This document shows positions 37,767 through 50,036 of a DNA stretch of 64,000 nt, piece by piece. The notes under the pieces were generated by a model, which was not told the origin of the DNA, ran no database searches, and saw only the letters and a program-made list of their open reading frames with translations. Position 1 is the stretch's first letter, and each line of letters begins with the position of its first letter. The stretch is from Adiantum capillus-veneris. Taxonomy: Eukaryota > Streptophyta > Polypodiopsida > Polypodiales > Pteridaceae. Where the stretch lies: assembly GCA_014529385.2 (NCBI GenBank), contig CM043959.1, positions 63,751,753-63,815,752 on the forward strand, written 5' to 3'. A program made the position numbers and the translations under genes.

Positions 37767-38749
37767 GGCTACCCAAGTTTCGATGCTTTGAAAACCCCTT
37801 CTAACACAAGTACAAGAACCCAAAACATTTTACTGACTCAATCCCTAGAAACTTCAATGGAGCTCAAGCTTTTAGAAAAAGATGAACACATGCACATCAA
37901 ATGAGTTTTCATATTTAATCATCGGAATAACAATAGGAAAATGATATTCCATTATATCTCTTAATCTTCTTGGCCAAAACATAAAGACTATGCATTGTTG
38001 GTAAAATGAACATTTATCTAGATTCTTTGTGCAAAATGAAAAAGGGTGAACTTAGGTCCGTCATGATTATCCATTAAAAACCATCCATGCATCTCCCAAG
38101 AAAGGACACTTGACTAATTATCCTCTGATTTTACCAGAATTTGAGCAACATAACAGCATAAATGGCTCAAAAGACCAAAAAACCAGCCATCACAACTTGG
38201 AAAATTTTTGGAGCCGTAAAAATCCAAAATATAGATTGTATATGTATGCATAACCTACCAACAATGGCATCCAAGAAACAAGTAGGAATCACTAGTACAT
38301 AGCCTATGACGAGGTCACAAAAAGGGTGCTCCAGCCACCTGTATCATCGAAAGGATCTCACATCGAGAATCCCCCAGCTCAATAAAACCTCACCACAACC
38401 CTCTTATGAAGGCTTATGAAAATCTCGTATAGTCATCTCAAAAATCTTCTAGACCAAGTCTCAGAAATGGCTGGGATTGCCAAATAAAACGAAGTATGGC
38501 TCTGCAAAGGCGTACAATGGCAGTATCCACAAGTAACGTACAATACCAAACAATGCACTCAAACATGCGCCAACTGATGCATACCAACGGCAACTGCAAG
38601 TGACTCCCACTTGCCAGTATATCATTCTACTCTAGCTACATGTGCCTGTGTAAATCATCTGTACTTGTAACCTGTAACCTGTAATCTGCAACCTGTAATC
38701 TCGAAGCTAAAGGTACTCGAAGAAGATCCTCGATGGGGCGCCAAAAGAA
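37767..38749 (-). other. Leader with PBS-like site next to LTR copy B
   Basis: On the minus strand TGGCGCCCCATCG (38731-38743) lies a few bases after the LTR B end and resembles a TGGCGCC-type primer site. The remaining ~960 bases to the gag ATG show no coding signal. Confidence 0.55.
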
Positions 38750-39883
38750 TGTGAGCGGAATGGAAACACACATAACGCCTCTATAATCACTAGACACTTA
38801 CTCTTGGAATAATACAGGCACACACACTATGAGGCACCACTCCGCTTACACAATCCACCTGGCTAGACAAGGAACACACCGATGGAGTGAGAGGAGAGAT
38901 ACTTTCCATTTGTCCTACTCAACACAGACATACACACACACACACATAAATCTGCTAAAAGGAGGAAGATTTCTAATGCTTAGATACAATTGAGCTTGGG
39001 CCAACACAAATGGGACAAATAGCTCACACCATATGGATGGAATATGCCAGATACAGTCACAAATTTGTTGAGGCTTCACTCATAAAAGAAAGTTACACAA
39101 CCCTAACAGCAAGAAAATAGTGAGTAGTTTGGCAAAATTGACAGTGCCATTGCATCCGGAACAGCCAAAAACCCAGCCTATAATATCAAAGTGCTCAAAT
39201 CCGACCTCGAATGAGCAATTTATGGCCAAAACACGCTCCAAAAATAGCAAAAATTGAGTTGCGGTTCTTCCTCCTCTTCTCTCCATGTTTTTGCTGGTTT
39301 TTTCTCAGGTTTTTTAGTGTCTACACTTCACTTTATCCCTTGGGCACCTTTGGCCTTTTGATTGACCTCAAACAGACCCCGGACAGGCCAAAAAATGATC
39401 TCGTAGTGCGTTTTTGTTACCCTTCTATATCCATCCGCACACCTGGCACTCAACTTTTCTAAATAATGCACCCCGCAATCAAGTGAACTCGTCCCCAAAT
39501 ATAGTTCTCATGATGAACTTTCTGCATACTAATCATCACAAGAAAACATTCCCTTTGTGTCCTCACTTATCCATGTGCAAGTGTTGATCCCATTCGTCAT
39601 CTTGACGCCACAAGATGCCACTTGACGCACCTGCTGACCTCATGGCGTCAGCCCACTGATACCTTCCTTGAGAGCTTTCATGCTTTACAAACTCCTCATT
39701 ATTATAGGAAAAAAAACACTGATACTAGTGACGATGAAAATCGATGTATTATGTACACGCTCTCCTACCTATACAGATATAGGCCCCACATAACCACCTG
39801 GCTTAGGACAATGTGCATTTCTTTATTCGATGCACCATGTATGTGTATGTACATATGCGCAATCACTTCTTCCAAAAAACTCT
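38750..39883 (-). repeat. LTR copy B (1,134 bp, first few bases lost)
   Basis: Related over its whole length to LTR C. It ends GCTCACA on the minus strand, followed by a PBS. Its other end stops at GAGTTTTTTGG, short of the TGTTAG present in copy C. Confidence 0.85.
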
Positions 39884-39988
39884 TTATATTTTAATGGTTT
39901 AAAATCAACACAAATCCTCCACTTTCCATTTTTCTTTGGGCTGAGCACTACTCGACTCACCCGTTTTGTGGTCTCCACTGGAAAAGAA
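39884..39988 (-). pseudogene. 105-bp reverse transcriptase fragment between LTRs B and C
   Basis: The minus strand reads VSRVVLSPKKNGKWRICVDF then KPLK, the invariant PKKNGxWRxCVDYRxLN block of gypsy RT. It is fused directly to an LTR at both sides; all other internal sequence is gone. Confidence 0.85.
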
Positions 39989-41118
39989 TGTGAGCAGGAT
40001 GGAAATACACACAATGCTCTATAATCAATTGACACACACTCTTCGGATAATACACACACACATAGTGTGGGGCACCACTCGGCTTACAAAATCCACATGG
40101 CCGAGACAGGGAACACACCGATGGAGTGAGAGGAGAGAGACTATCCATTTTCCCACTCAACACATGCACACACACACATAAATCAGCTCAAAGGAGGAAG
40201 ATTTTTTATGCTTAGATACAATTGAGCTTGGGCTGACACCAATGATGCAAATAGCTCACACCATATGGATCGAATATGCCAGATACAATCAGAAATTTGA
40301 GCAGAGGCTTCACTCACAGGAGAAACTTACACAGCCAAAATAGTAGAAAAATAGTAAGAAACTTGAAAAAATGGACATTGCCATTGCGTCCAAAATGGCC
40401 AAAACCCTCAGTCTACAATATCAAAGTGCTCAAATCCAAGCTCAGATGAGCAGTTTATGGCCAAAACAAGCTTCAAAAATAGCAAAGACTGAGTTGCGGC
40501 TGTTCCTCCTCTTCTCTCCACGTTTTTTCTCATTTTTTCTCACGTTTTTCAGTGTTCATACCACTTTATCCCTTGGGCACCTTTGGCCTTTTGATTGACC
40601 TCAACGAACCCCGAATAGGACAAAAAATGGTATCGCAGTGCGTTTTTGTTACCCTTCTACATCCATCCGCACACCTCGTACTCAACTTTTCTCAATAATG
40701 CATCCCACAATCACGTGAAGTGGTCCCCAAATATAGTTCTCATGATGACCTTTATGCATATTTGATCACAATAAAACACTCCCGTTGTGTCCTCACTTAT
40801 CTACGTGCAAGCCTTGATCCCATTCGTCCTCCTGACGCCATTGGATACCACTTGATGCACCTGCTTACCTCATGGTGTTGGCCCGCTGATAGCTTCCTCG
40901 AGAATTTTTATGCTCTACCAAATCCTCATTATTATAGAAAAACACACGGATATTGGTGACAATGAAAATCGATGTACTATGTACACGTTGTCCTACCTGT
41001 ACACATGTGGGCCCCACGTAACCACCTGGCTCTAGAAAATGGGTAATTCTTTATTTGATGCACCATGCATGTGTATGTACATATGCACAATGAATTCTTC
41101 CAAAAAAAACTCCTAACA
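39989..41118 (-). repeat. LTR copy C (complete, ~1,130 bp)
   Basis: Minus strand starts TGTTAGGAG at 41118 and ends GCTCACA at 39989, with a (CA)n tract and GTGTTGAGTGGG blocks shared with copies A and B. Confidence 0.85.
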
Positions 41119-41505
41119 ACGTAAGAGCACCCAATCGTCTTCTTTTAATTTCAAATCACGACGGTCGATCTACTGTCTTCTTGTGTCTTTCTTGAGATTT
41201 CTCTAAAGCCTCCCAACCTTGGAAAAAGCAGTTTCCAAGTCCCTCATGTACTAGTCGGCTTCAAAAATCTTATCTTTCATGCTTAAGAAGTGTGGAACCT
41301 TTGGAGCACCTTCAAAAATCTCAAATGGGGCCTTTCCCATCGAAGAGTGAATCGTGTTATTGTAGAAAAATTCCACCAAAGGTAAAAACCTTGCCCATTG
41401 AGTCTTCAAATCGGAGATGTAAGACTTCAATAAATCCAGTACAATTGTATCTGCAATCCCAAATTGCCCATCTATCTGCGGGTGGAAAGATGATAGAAAC
41501 TGCAA
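41119..41505 (-). pseudogene. Gypsy integrase core fragment (upstream half of the split gene)
   Basis: The minus strand reads FLSSFHPQIDGQFGIADTIV, LPLVEFFYNNTIHSS and GKAPFEIFEG, and then after stops LKLKEDDWVLLR. These are the end of the catalytic core and the start of the C-terminal domain. The catalytic Glu normally after GQ(T/S) is replaced (GQFG). It continues at 36498 beyond the LTR insert; AACGT (41118-41122) and AACAT (36494-36498) look like a target duplication with one change. Confidence 0.8.
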
Positions 41506-42746
41506 CCGTTGATAGATCGCTTTTGGGTGTGTAAAAAGTAGCGTTTATATGCATGGTCATATGTACAAAAATATGTAAATACATGAATTTGGGAGCTTTT
41601 CAAAGTGGTTTCAAGTTCAAAAAAAGGTGCAACGCATGCACATTGTAAATATGCGTGCTTGAGTGTCGGTAGTCGAGCATACGTACATGCCTGGATAGGG
41701 TATCGGGGCCTTGGATATGGTTCTAGCTGGTTTTTTTTGGCTCTAGATAATGTGTTTGAGCTTTCTAGAATGTAAATAATGTAAGTGACAAGTGTAGGTA
41801 CTCTCATCCCGCTCGAGAAGTTTGGCACATGCGGTAACTGTCTATTTGCGGCGCCTGATCTGCGGTGATACGTGCATCGCACTAGAAGTGGTCAAAAATG
41901 GAATGTGGGGATGTGGAAATGTGCCTTGGGTATCGAGGATCAAGCGTGAAAAATTTGGTGAATTTTGGAGTCCGTTTGGGGTTTTTCCTGCGAGAAATGC
42001 CCGCCAGGGGTCAAAATAGTCCAAAACTGGGCCAAAAAAGGTCAAAAAATGGTCAAAAAAGGTGTGAAATGGTTTCAAATTGCCACATCACTCACGGTGC
42101 TGTGATGGTCCAGGCTGAGGGAAGACTTTTGAAGAGCAATATCAACACTTTCACCCCTCTGGGTGTGGGAGGAAGCAGGGTTCCTACAAGTGGTCTAGTG
42201 CAGTCCCGTTGCGTTCCCGTCCTATTTTCGAGTGTAAGGAGGAGTGAATGAGAGCTTTCTCTCTACAATTTTGCACTTGGGAGATTCTATGGAAATTCTG
42301 AGTTTTCCATGGATGTGTGTGTGCAAGGAATTGAGGGAAGAAGGTGCGGCTTTCTGCAAGACTATGTGACCCTGTATCGGTGCCATTAGGGTTGGCGCTA
42401 CTTCAAAGAGTCCAACAGAGTGGAGTTTGGTGAAGCTTTTGCAATGGTTTGAGAATGGCCTTTTGTGGCTGGATTTTTTGGTTTTTTGATGGTTTTTCTT
42501 GTATATTTTGGTCACCATCAAGCGTGATTTCAAGTGTTGATTACCTCAACTCACCTTGTAGTGTCTGAGGGCAGGCAAGGGCTTATAGGTCGAGGCGTTT
42601 GGAGTTTGAATTGAGCTTGTGGGTAGAGTTTTTAGGGAGCTTTTGAGTGGTAGTGAGTGAGGTGAGGAATTTGAGTAAATTCCTTGTATTGTGTTGAGTA
42701 GTCTGGGTGTGTGAGTGTGCGCACGACATCTTTTGCTCCATCATCC
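41506..42746. other. No gene recognised; probably includes the LTR of the following element
   Basis: Several open frames here carry no motif. Position just before a PBS-like site suggests the latter part is a 5' LTR and leader, but no second LTR copy is present to define ends. Confidence 0.3.
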
Positions 42747-42766
42747 TTTGGCGATCATGCTGGGGA
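42747..42766 (+). other. Primer-binding-site-like sequence
   Basis: TTTGGCGATCATGCTGGGGA, about 145 bases before the gag ATG, resembles TTTGGCGCCGCTGCCGGGGA-type sites. Confidence 0.4.
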
Positions 42767-42910
42767 GCGGAATTTTGCCGGTTGTCACCAAGGTGAAGCG
42801 GTTTTGCTGTGAAGTTCGAGCTTCATTGAAGAAAAGTGGTGGTTTGGTTGAGGTGCAAGACTTCAAATTTCGTGGAATTACTCACGCAAGGGAGAAGCAA
42901 CTTCAAAGGG

Positions 42911-43759
42911 ATGGCGTATAGTCGGCCAGTGTTTACAGGGAAGGAGGATGTGAAGGACTAGATTGCGGACTTCGAATGGCATACGCTTGGCATGCACATT
43001 GTGAATGATGAAGCAAAGCTTCATGTATTTCCTCTTGCGCTCAAAGGAAAAGCTTGCGAGTGGTTTGAAGGTTTAGAGGAAGACAAAAAGCAAACATGGG
43101 AGCAGGTGAAGCTGGCAATTTTAGACAGGTTTGGGAAGAAACTAAATGCAGCAGAAGCGACGACAAAATTGAGAGGTTTGCAGCAAGATGTTCATGCTAA
43201 CTTTAAAGAGTTTTTGTAACACTTCAAAGGGCTTTGGGTTCAATTAGAGGCAGCATCCCAAGTACCTCCAGAGGATTTCTTTAAAGTGTGTCAGTTTATG
43301 GATTGTCTCCATCCAAGTGTAAGGGAGAAGGTCGATCAAGATGAGCCTGCTACATTTGAAAGAGCTGTGGAAATTTCCGAGGCCAAGAGCAAGAAGATCA
43401 AGAGAAGGTGGGAGCAAGGCATGACATACGTTGAGCCAGTTGTGGTGCAACCAATGGTCCCTGTGACAACGGATGATAGAGTGGAGCGAGTGGTTCAAGG
43501 TCCAGATCCTGTTACAGCCCGGGTTCTACATGATCTTGCCGGTCAGTTGTAAGAATTAAGAATTAACATAATGAATAGAAACCAAAGAGAAGAGCGGCCA
43601 GCTGGGAGGGGTAGGGGACGAAGGCTACAAGGAAGATGCTACAATTGTGATGAAGAGGATCACTACGCCCCTGATTGTCCTAAACCACCAAGAGAGAGAG
43701 GAGGGATATACCCCCTATATGGACGTGGTCGAGGAAGAATAGAAGAAAATCATCAATAA
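42911..43759 (+). pseudogene. Gypsy gag with zinc knuckle, decayed
   Basis: From ATG 42911: MAYSRPVFTGKEDVKD, stop, then ADFEWHTLGMHIVNDEAKLH and KACEWFEGLEEDKKQTWEQV, capsid blocks of gypsy gag. One frame continues through TAG at 42959-42961 (Trp expected), TAA at 43217-43219 (probably once CAA) and a stop near 43550. A CCHC knuckle (CYNCDEEDHYAPDC) lies at ~43639-43680 amid Arg/Gly-rich RGRGRR sequence. All three stops can be explained by single transitions or small indels. Gag precedes protease and RT on the same strand. Confidence 0.8.
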
Positions 43760-43802
43760 CGGGCAATAGAAGCACCGCCGCCGCTACAAACAACCGCAAC
43801 CG

Positions 43803-46310
43803 TTGCCTGCAAATGGAGAAGGTGGGGCTATCAACATCATTACCCTTGAGCATCAAGATGTGGATGTTTTGGCCAATAAGAGAGCTAGGCATGATAGGGA
43901 GAAAGAGACAGAAGAAGAGAGGGAAACAAGAGCAAGGAAAGGAAAGGCTAAGGTAGAAGACAAACCAGAAAGTAGTAAGAGGCGGAGAAGAAGGAAAATT
44001 GGCCCAAAGGACTACCTCCTTGGCCAAGGTGTTGAAGACTATGATATTGTCAACGACATACGAAATCAAAATGCAAATATATCTTTTGGTCAATTGGTGG
44101 CTTTGAACACTAAATTGAGGAGGACCAAGTGTGTGAGTACGCGGATTCCTTCCAAGAAGGAAAAGCATCAAAGCATGGTGTCATCTTTGAGGGTTGGTCG
44201 CCCAGTGGATATGGAGGAAGTGGACCAAGTGTGTGAGTATGCGGCTTCCTTCCAAGAAGGAAAAGCATCAAAGCATGGTGTCATCTTTGAGGGTTGGTCA
44301 CCCAGTGGATATGGTGCCAATAGTTGAAGCTATGCTGGGAAAGAAGACGGAAGTGCAAGCATATGTGGATGGTGGTGCCCAGGTGTGTGTCATGACCGAG
44401 GCTATCATGAAAGAAGCAGGTTTCAAGATGTCAGTGAATGCTTCGATCTGTATGAGAATGGCCAACCAAAAAAAGGCAAGGTGTCTTGGAATAGTTGAAT
44501 ATGTGAAGATAAAAGTCTTGGGGATTGAGTGCTTGGTTGATTGCTACGTGATATGCAAGCAGGTGAGAATGCGTATCCAATCATTTTAGGGAGGCCATGG
44601 CTTATAACCCTTGGTGCTAATCAGGATTGGGGCACGGGCTTGATCACCATCCCCGACAAAGAGAAAGGAAGGACCGTTGTCTACAACATGAAGACACACG
44701 AGAGCCGTACACAACCCCTAGTGAAGATGCAAGATACGGATTCGACGGAAACCACATCATACGATAGTGATGCTTCGTCTACATCATCAGAAGAAAGTGT
44801 AGAGGAAGGCTTGATGCAATTATGTCCTAATATATATGGGATAAGTGTTGAAAAGGAAGCATCGATGCATGATGTGAAGGTCAAGGAGGAGAAGGATAGT
44901 CCAAAAGCAATTGTAGAGCCTGTCAAAGTGAATGTAAGGAGCATGCTAGGAGAGGACTTGACAGAAAAAGAAAAGAAGGAGTACGAAGACATGTTTACAG
45001 AGTTTCCAAAGCTATTCACCACTGAATATATAGAGTTGCAAGGAGCTAAAAGAGTTGAGCATAGAATCAATCTAAAAGAAGGTGCCAAGCCAAAGGTTCA
45101 AAAGCTTAGGAGATTGGGGGTCATTCATGAGAAGGCACTTCATGAAGAGGTCACGAAGCTTTTGGAAGCAGATTTCATCTTTCGAGTGGAGGAGTCCGAA
45201 TGGGTCTCTCCAGTTGTTATTGTGCCCAAGAAGAACGGAAGATTTAGGATATGTGTTGATTTCAAACCTTTGAATGCTTCCACAAAAAGAAAACATTATC
45301 CACTACCCTTTTTAGATGAAATCCTCAATCAGGTTGCAGGTCATGAACATTACTCAATCATGGATGGATTTTCTAGCAACGTTCAGATCTTGATAGCGAT
45401 TGAAGATCGATTGAAGACGACCTTCATTACTCCTTGGGGTTGTTTTGCCTACAAAAGAATGCCTTTTGGGCTGGTTCATGCATATGCTACCTTCCAAGGA
45501 TGGATGAATAGAGTGTTTGGTCCCTACTTGGATAAGTTCATTCGTGTTTTCATGGATGACATTGGGTGTTATAGCTCAAGGGTCACACATTTGGAGAAGC
45601 TGAGGTTGAGTTTTGAAAGGCTTCAACAAGAGGGTGGGCAACTCAACCCAAAGAAGTGTACGTTTGCTCATGCCAGAGTCCATTTGCTAGGACATGTGGT
45701 TTCCCAAAATGGAATAGAAGCTGACTCAGAGAAAGTTAAGGCTTTATTGCTTATGGATCCGCCCAGCAACACAAAGGATTTGGCATCATTTGTGCATAAG
45801 CTCAGGTACTTGTCACGTTTTTTCTGGATGCTATGTCAATATGTGTATCCTCTTCAAAAATTGAGTCAAAGAGTTCAAGGGTTTGAGTGGAATGAAGACA
45901 TGCAACAGGCTTTTAATGGCATCAAGGAGGTATTGTGTGCTTTACCAACAGTGAGTGCTCCCGACTTGCAGTTGATTTTCTATGTATCTATTAATGTGGA
46001 GTCAGTAGCTTTTGGGTCGGTTCTCTTACAAAAGCAAGGAAGGAACTTCAAACCAGTTTATTTTGAGAGCAAGATGAAGAATATAAGCGAGTTCTCCTAC
46101 ACGGAAATGGAACAGTGGGTATTCGCCTTGGTTCTTGCTTGTCGAAGGTTTAATACCTATCTGTTTCCCCAAAAGTTCTATGTGCTCACCACATCGAATC
46201 TTTTGCCGGATGTAGTACAACATTTGAAGCCTAGCAAGCGCATCTTAAAGTGGACTTTGGAGCTTCAAGAGTATGAGTTTGAGTTGCTCAAGCTTAAGTT
46301 CGAGCCTCAA
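43803..46310 (+). pseudogene. Gypsy protease - RT - RNase H region, decayed and truncated
   Basis: A basic linker (43803-44120) is followed by a 100-bp duplication. A protease (YVDGGAQVCVMTEAIM, with DGGA where D(T/S)GA is usual) then changes frame into a 599-codon open stretch. This has ILGRPWL (protease end), then RT blocks SPVVIVPKKNGRFRICVDFK, RMPFGLVHAYATFQ, and FMDDIG as the YxDD variant. RNase H-like sequence follows to ~46310 but lacks the usual Asp residues (FYVSINVESVAFGSVL, LTTSNLL). Integrase is absent: the frame enters unrelated sequence at ~46310 and stops at 46338-46340. It is inactive. Confidence 0.85.
44123..44322 (+). repeat. 100-bp tandem duplication inside the gypsy pol region
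   Basis: GACCAAGTGTGTGAGTA begins at 44123 and again at 44223; the two units differ at only a few bases. A 100-base step is not a multiple of three and shifts the frame. Confidence 0.9.
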
Positions 46311-46620
46311 GTGCGTCAGGGAATAAAAAATCACTTTTAGGCTCAAAATTAAGTTTGAGCTTCCTCTCCATATGCTAATGTAGCACTAGGGTGCATGCCT
46401 AGCCTCATGAAATCCTTCTATCTAGAAACATCATAGAGATTCACTTTTAGGCTCAAATTTAATGTATCACTAACTTGCAAGACTACTCTCATGACATCCT
46501 TGTGGCTAGCAAAGGCACAAAACAACATCTTTTGGCTCAAACTTAAGTTTGAGCCTCGCCTACACATGCTACTGTATTTTTTAAAATGTACTATTTAAAT
46601 TAAACATGTGCTCTTTGTTT
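46270..46620 (+). repeat. Degenerate repeats carrying a 22-bp palindrome
   Basis: GGCTCAAACTTAAGTTTGAG plus CC at 46534-46555 is a perfect 22-bp palindrome. Related forms lie at ~46287-46306, ~46343-46362 and ~46450, and weaker ones at ~48263 and ~48365. The units also share TGCTA-TGTA-CACTA and CCTC-TGA-ATCCTT blocks. Confidence 0.7.
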
Positions 46621-46631
46621 AGATTCTAAAA

Positions 46632-48120
46632 TTGTTCTTTTTTGTTGTTTCAGGATTAGAGGCTTCCAATGTACCAAGTATACTAGAGAAGGGCGCACAA
46701 GTCTTCACACTCGATGTTCTTGGAATGTCCACTCACACCAAAACTATTGCTCCAAGAATAAAGGTTGACAAGACATTTGAACTAACTAAAGAAGAAGGAG
46801 TGAAGTGGTTGTGGATACCTACGATACAGATGCAAACTACAAAGGTGACATCCATCTATATTTGTCACAAGGTGATATGAAATATGGAGACATGGGGATT
46901 GTTGTGGGTGTCAAAGATGATGTGGATGCAACATCAATGCCATGCTTTGCATGTAATGTGCTACCTATTGGAGAGACCACAAAGGCAAACAAGTTTTGCT
47001 TATCATTGGGCACTTTTCATGTAGCAGACATGAATGGTAGCAAACTAGGAAAATAAAATTCTATTGTCAAATTAGGATTGATATTTCCAGCTTCACTAAT
47101 CAATAAGACTGAGGTGTGGACTATGTGGAAGACCTAGTGAAGGTAGTGAAACATGCAAAGTGAGTCTTGATCTTACCAAAGAAGACTGTACCTGCAAAGA
47201 AACCAATAGGGGTACTATCTAAGAAAGTTGTGGAGAAGGCATGGAAAGACATAGTTAGGAGTGCACTTGCAGCATCAAGAGGTGCCCGTGCAAGCGCTTC
47301 AACACATGCAGAGAAGATCACTGCCACCATTAATTTAGAGGAGCAAGAAGGTTCACAAGAGCAAGATGCACAAGGACTCATAAGAAAAAGTAAGGCAAAC
47401 GATGATTCTACTCTTGAGGAAGATCGACAAAAACTAGCAAAGGGGAAGATGAAAAAGAGTGCAAAAGAAAAGGAGGTTTTTGAAGAGGAGTTGATGGAAA
47501 TGGAAACTCCTTTCGAAGATAACAAGGCACTGATCTCCTTAGAAACCAAGAAGGGATTCTATCCTTTTGATATTAATGAATTCTTTAGCATTGACGTGAC
47601 AAGGTGTTTTTCTGCTCCATCAAACTATGTGTACAGAAGATTAAATCTAGATTGGGTCAAGATTTTGACTTTAGACTTCATTCAAGAACCAAAGCAAGAG
47701 GAGATATTGTCAATTTTTGATGCCTTGTGATCCTTCAAAAAAAATCCTCTTGACAAACTTGCCAAAGAGGATGTTTGCAATGTTGATTATTGGATCATCT
47801 CTGGATAGCACTCCATTAGTGTTGCAAAACGTTTGCAAGGTGCAGAATTTGCAAAGGTTACCCCTCGATTGCATCAAGAAATCAAATATAGACGATCAAA
47901 GGTTATTCTCAATTGCCCATGGAAGATCTCTCGCGGAATCTCCAAAGATGAAAATCTATTTGTTGAAATGTCAATGAAAAAGGAGCCATTTCTTGACCAA
48001 CTTATGCAAGAACGAGCACAATGGCATGCAAATAGTTGTCCTTCTAAGCCACCACCTAGTGTCAACCCAAGCAAGGACTTTGAGGCTTGGAAGGTACTTA
48101 TTTGATTCTTTGAAAACATG
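46632..48120 (+). pseudogene. Unidentified degenerate coding sequence
   Basis: Plus-strand pieces in several frames: LEASNVPSILEKGAQVFTLD (46650-), DTYDTDANYKGDIHLYLSQG (46811-), a Lys/Glu-rich linker (47167-47550), then ETKKGFYPFDINEFFSIDVT and YWIISG-stop-HSISVAKRLQ (~47790-47835). The stop at 47806-47808 would be Gln if CAG had become TAG, giving a G-Q-H-S pattern faintly like ParB-type nuclease motifs; I do not rely on that. It sits between a truncated gypsy pol and a retrotransposon LTR. It could be part of an unknown transposon or a decayed host gene; I cannot tell. Confidence 0.35.
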
Positions 48121-48979
48121 GATGTGAGTCTTTTTTATCAGTATTTATTTGTCTACTAGAATCTATCATAGCTCAAGCAAGACCTCCATGTGATCATTTA
48201 GAACTTAAAGTGAGGTTTTAACTTAAGATTTAGTGTCACTTGCATGTGAGGCTGTAGCACTAACAAACGAGGCTCGAACTTAAGATTGAGTCCCACTTAA
48301 ATATACCCATATATTTTGAACTTTGCATAGATGTATGTGAGCATATTAAGAAACAATTCAATCTAGCCAGGCTTGAACTTATTAATTATGCGTCTCAATC
48401 CCACAAGTTAAAGCCTTTTCAATATTGATGTTGGAATTTTCAATTTTGCAAACCTTTGTTGAGACAACAGAGCACACACTTCAAAAGGGATTTGTCAAGA
48501 CCGACTTGCCTTTGCTTCTATGTGATGAGAAGATATGGAAGAATTGGGTCAAGATTATGAGACAATATGCTCAAGGCTTGCTACTAAATACAAAGGGAGG
48601 AACGATGACGAAGGTTCCGACAAACATCCTAAATTTCTAACTATGAAGGGTATCATAAAATCTAATATCTATCCAACCCAAATGATTTTCTCACATTAAA
48701 CTCATCACTTAATGTGGGAGAATAAACGGGAACAAGGGTTAAGATATTGATATGCTTATAGATCTATTTCAACACGGGGCCAATGGTAAAGGGGCCCAAA
48801 TGAGAAATGGTCTATCAAAGAGCAAGGCTAACCAATGGAGCAAAAGTCCTTAGGGTTAGATTCATTAAAGCCTCCAAAGGTAAGTGTTAAAAGCCTTAGG
48901 ACATAGTCTTTAATTTTTAAACTTTAGGCAATAAAGGTTCAAGCAGGCAAGGGGGCAGCTTGCTTTAGCAAGGGTTGTG
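48121..48979. other. No gene recognised
   Basis: A 71-codon plus frame at 48425-48640 may continue the unidentified sequence upstream. Otherwise nothing is supportable. Confidence 0.35.
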
Positions 48980-49322
48980 CTTAAGCAGGGGGACTGCCTG
49001 CTTACCAAGTTCAAATAACTTGCTACAAAGAAGGGGGCGAGCTCTACAAAGGAGGGATATGAGTAGCATGTATGCACCTCACCAAGGGACCATACTCTCA
49101 TGAGAGGAAAGCGGCCACATGTCAGGTGTAGAGGCACACTGCTCAAGCAGGCAAGGGTTGTGCTTAAGCAAGGGGGTGCTAGCTTAACCTCAGAAGAGGG
49201 AAAGAAGGACACTTGTCAAGAGACTACACAACTTGCCCCAAAGGGAACCAAGCTCTTATTGGCTAGAGGGTTACATGGCCCAATGAGCTTCAAGGAAAGC
49301 CTAGGGAAGGGGGTCAACCAAG

Positions 49323-49392
<70 letters not shown>

Positions 49393-49760
49393 GAGCATCC
49401 CACAAGCTCTCTCTCTCTCATTCTTCTCTTCACACACACTCCTGAAGCAAGAAATCCATCTCCTTCTCCAAGCTTGAGAATTTGAGTGTCTACTACAACA
49501 AGCTCTTGGCTATGGTTACAAATACACAAAGAGAATTCTTATGCTTGCCTATCAATCTCTCTAATTTCCATTATCACTATGCTAAGCTATGCTACAAGAG
49601 CTATGAGTGATAAAAGGGGTTATTGCTTTCTCGTAGATCTACTTCTACTTATCTCTTCTTCCTCACTCCCTGCCAGCTTTCCTCACCTTTGATGGTGCTT
49701 GAGGTCTTGGGATTGAGGCTGGGCATTCTTCAAGCTCATGCTAATCATGTTTATTGTTGT
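48980..49760 (+). repeat. LTR-like copy related to the LTR at 53951-54799 (opposite strand)
   Basis: Shares, in order and on opposite strands, GGACACTTGTCAA, TTGGCTAG, CCAATGAGC, TCCTTCTCCAAGCTTG, CTCTTGGCTATGG and TGAGGTCTTGGGA with the LTR of the minus-strand element. A (CT)n tract (49322-49388) has expanded inside. Ends are approximate; no internal region of its own is visible, so a solo or truncated LTR. Confidence 0.65.
49322..49388. repeat. (CT)n microsatellite
   Basis: Long uninterrupted CT tract. Confidence 0.95.
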
Positions 49761-49869
49761 TACCATGCTAATGCTTAGTGAGCAGGGATTTAATATTTAT
49801 GTAATTATGATAAATTTTGTGTGATCACAAGGTCTTATTGACACATTTACATGATTACACTAAACATGA

Positions 49870-50036
49870 TCACAAAGAATCCGGTTAAGGGCGACCTACA
49901 AACCCACTAAATTGCCACCGGGCTTTTCCATTTTCCCTACGGACCCGTCGGGAATACTAAAAAGCCCGACGGGCTAGCAGAATTATATATATGCGAGCCA
50001 AATCGGGCCCGCTGGGTGTTATTTCTTGCTTTCATC

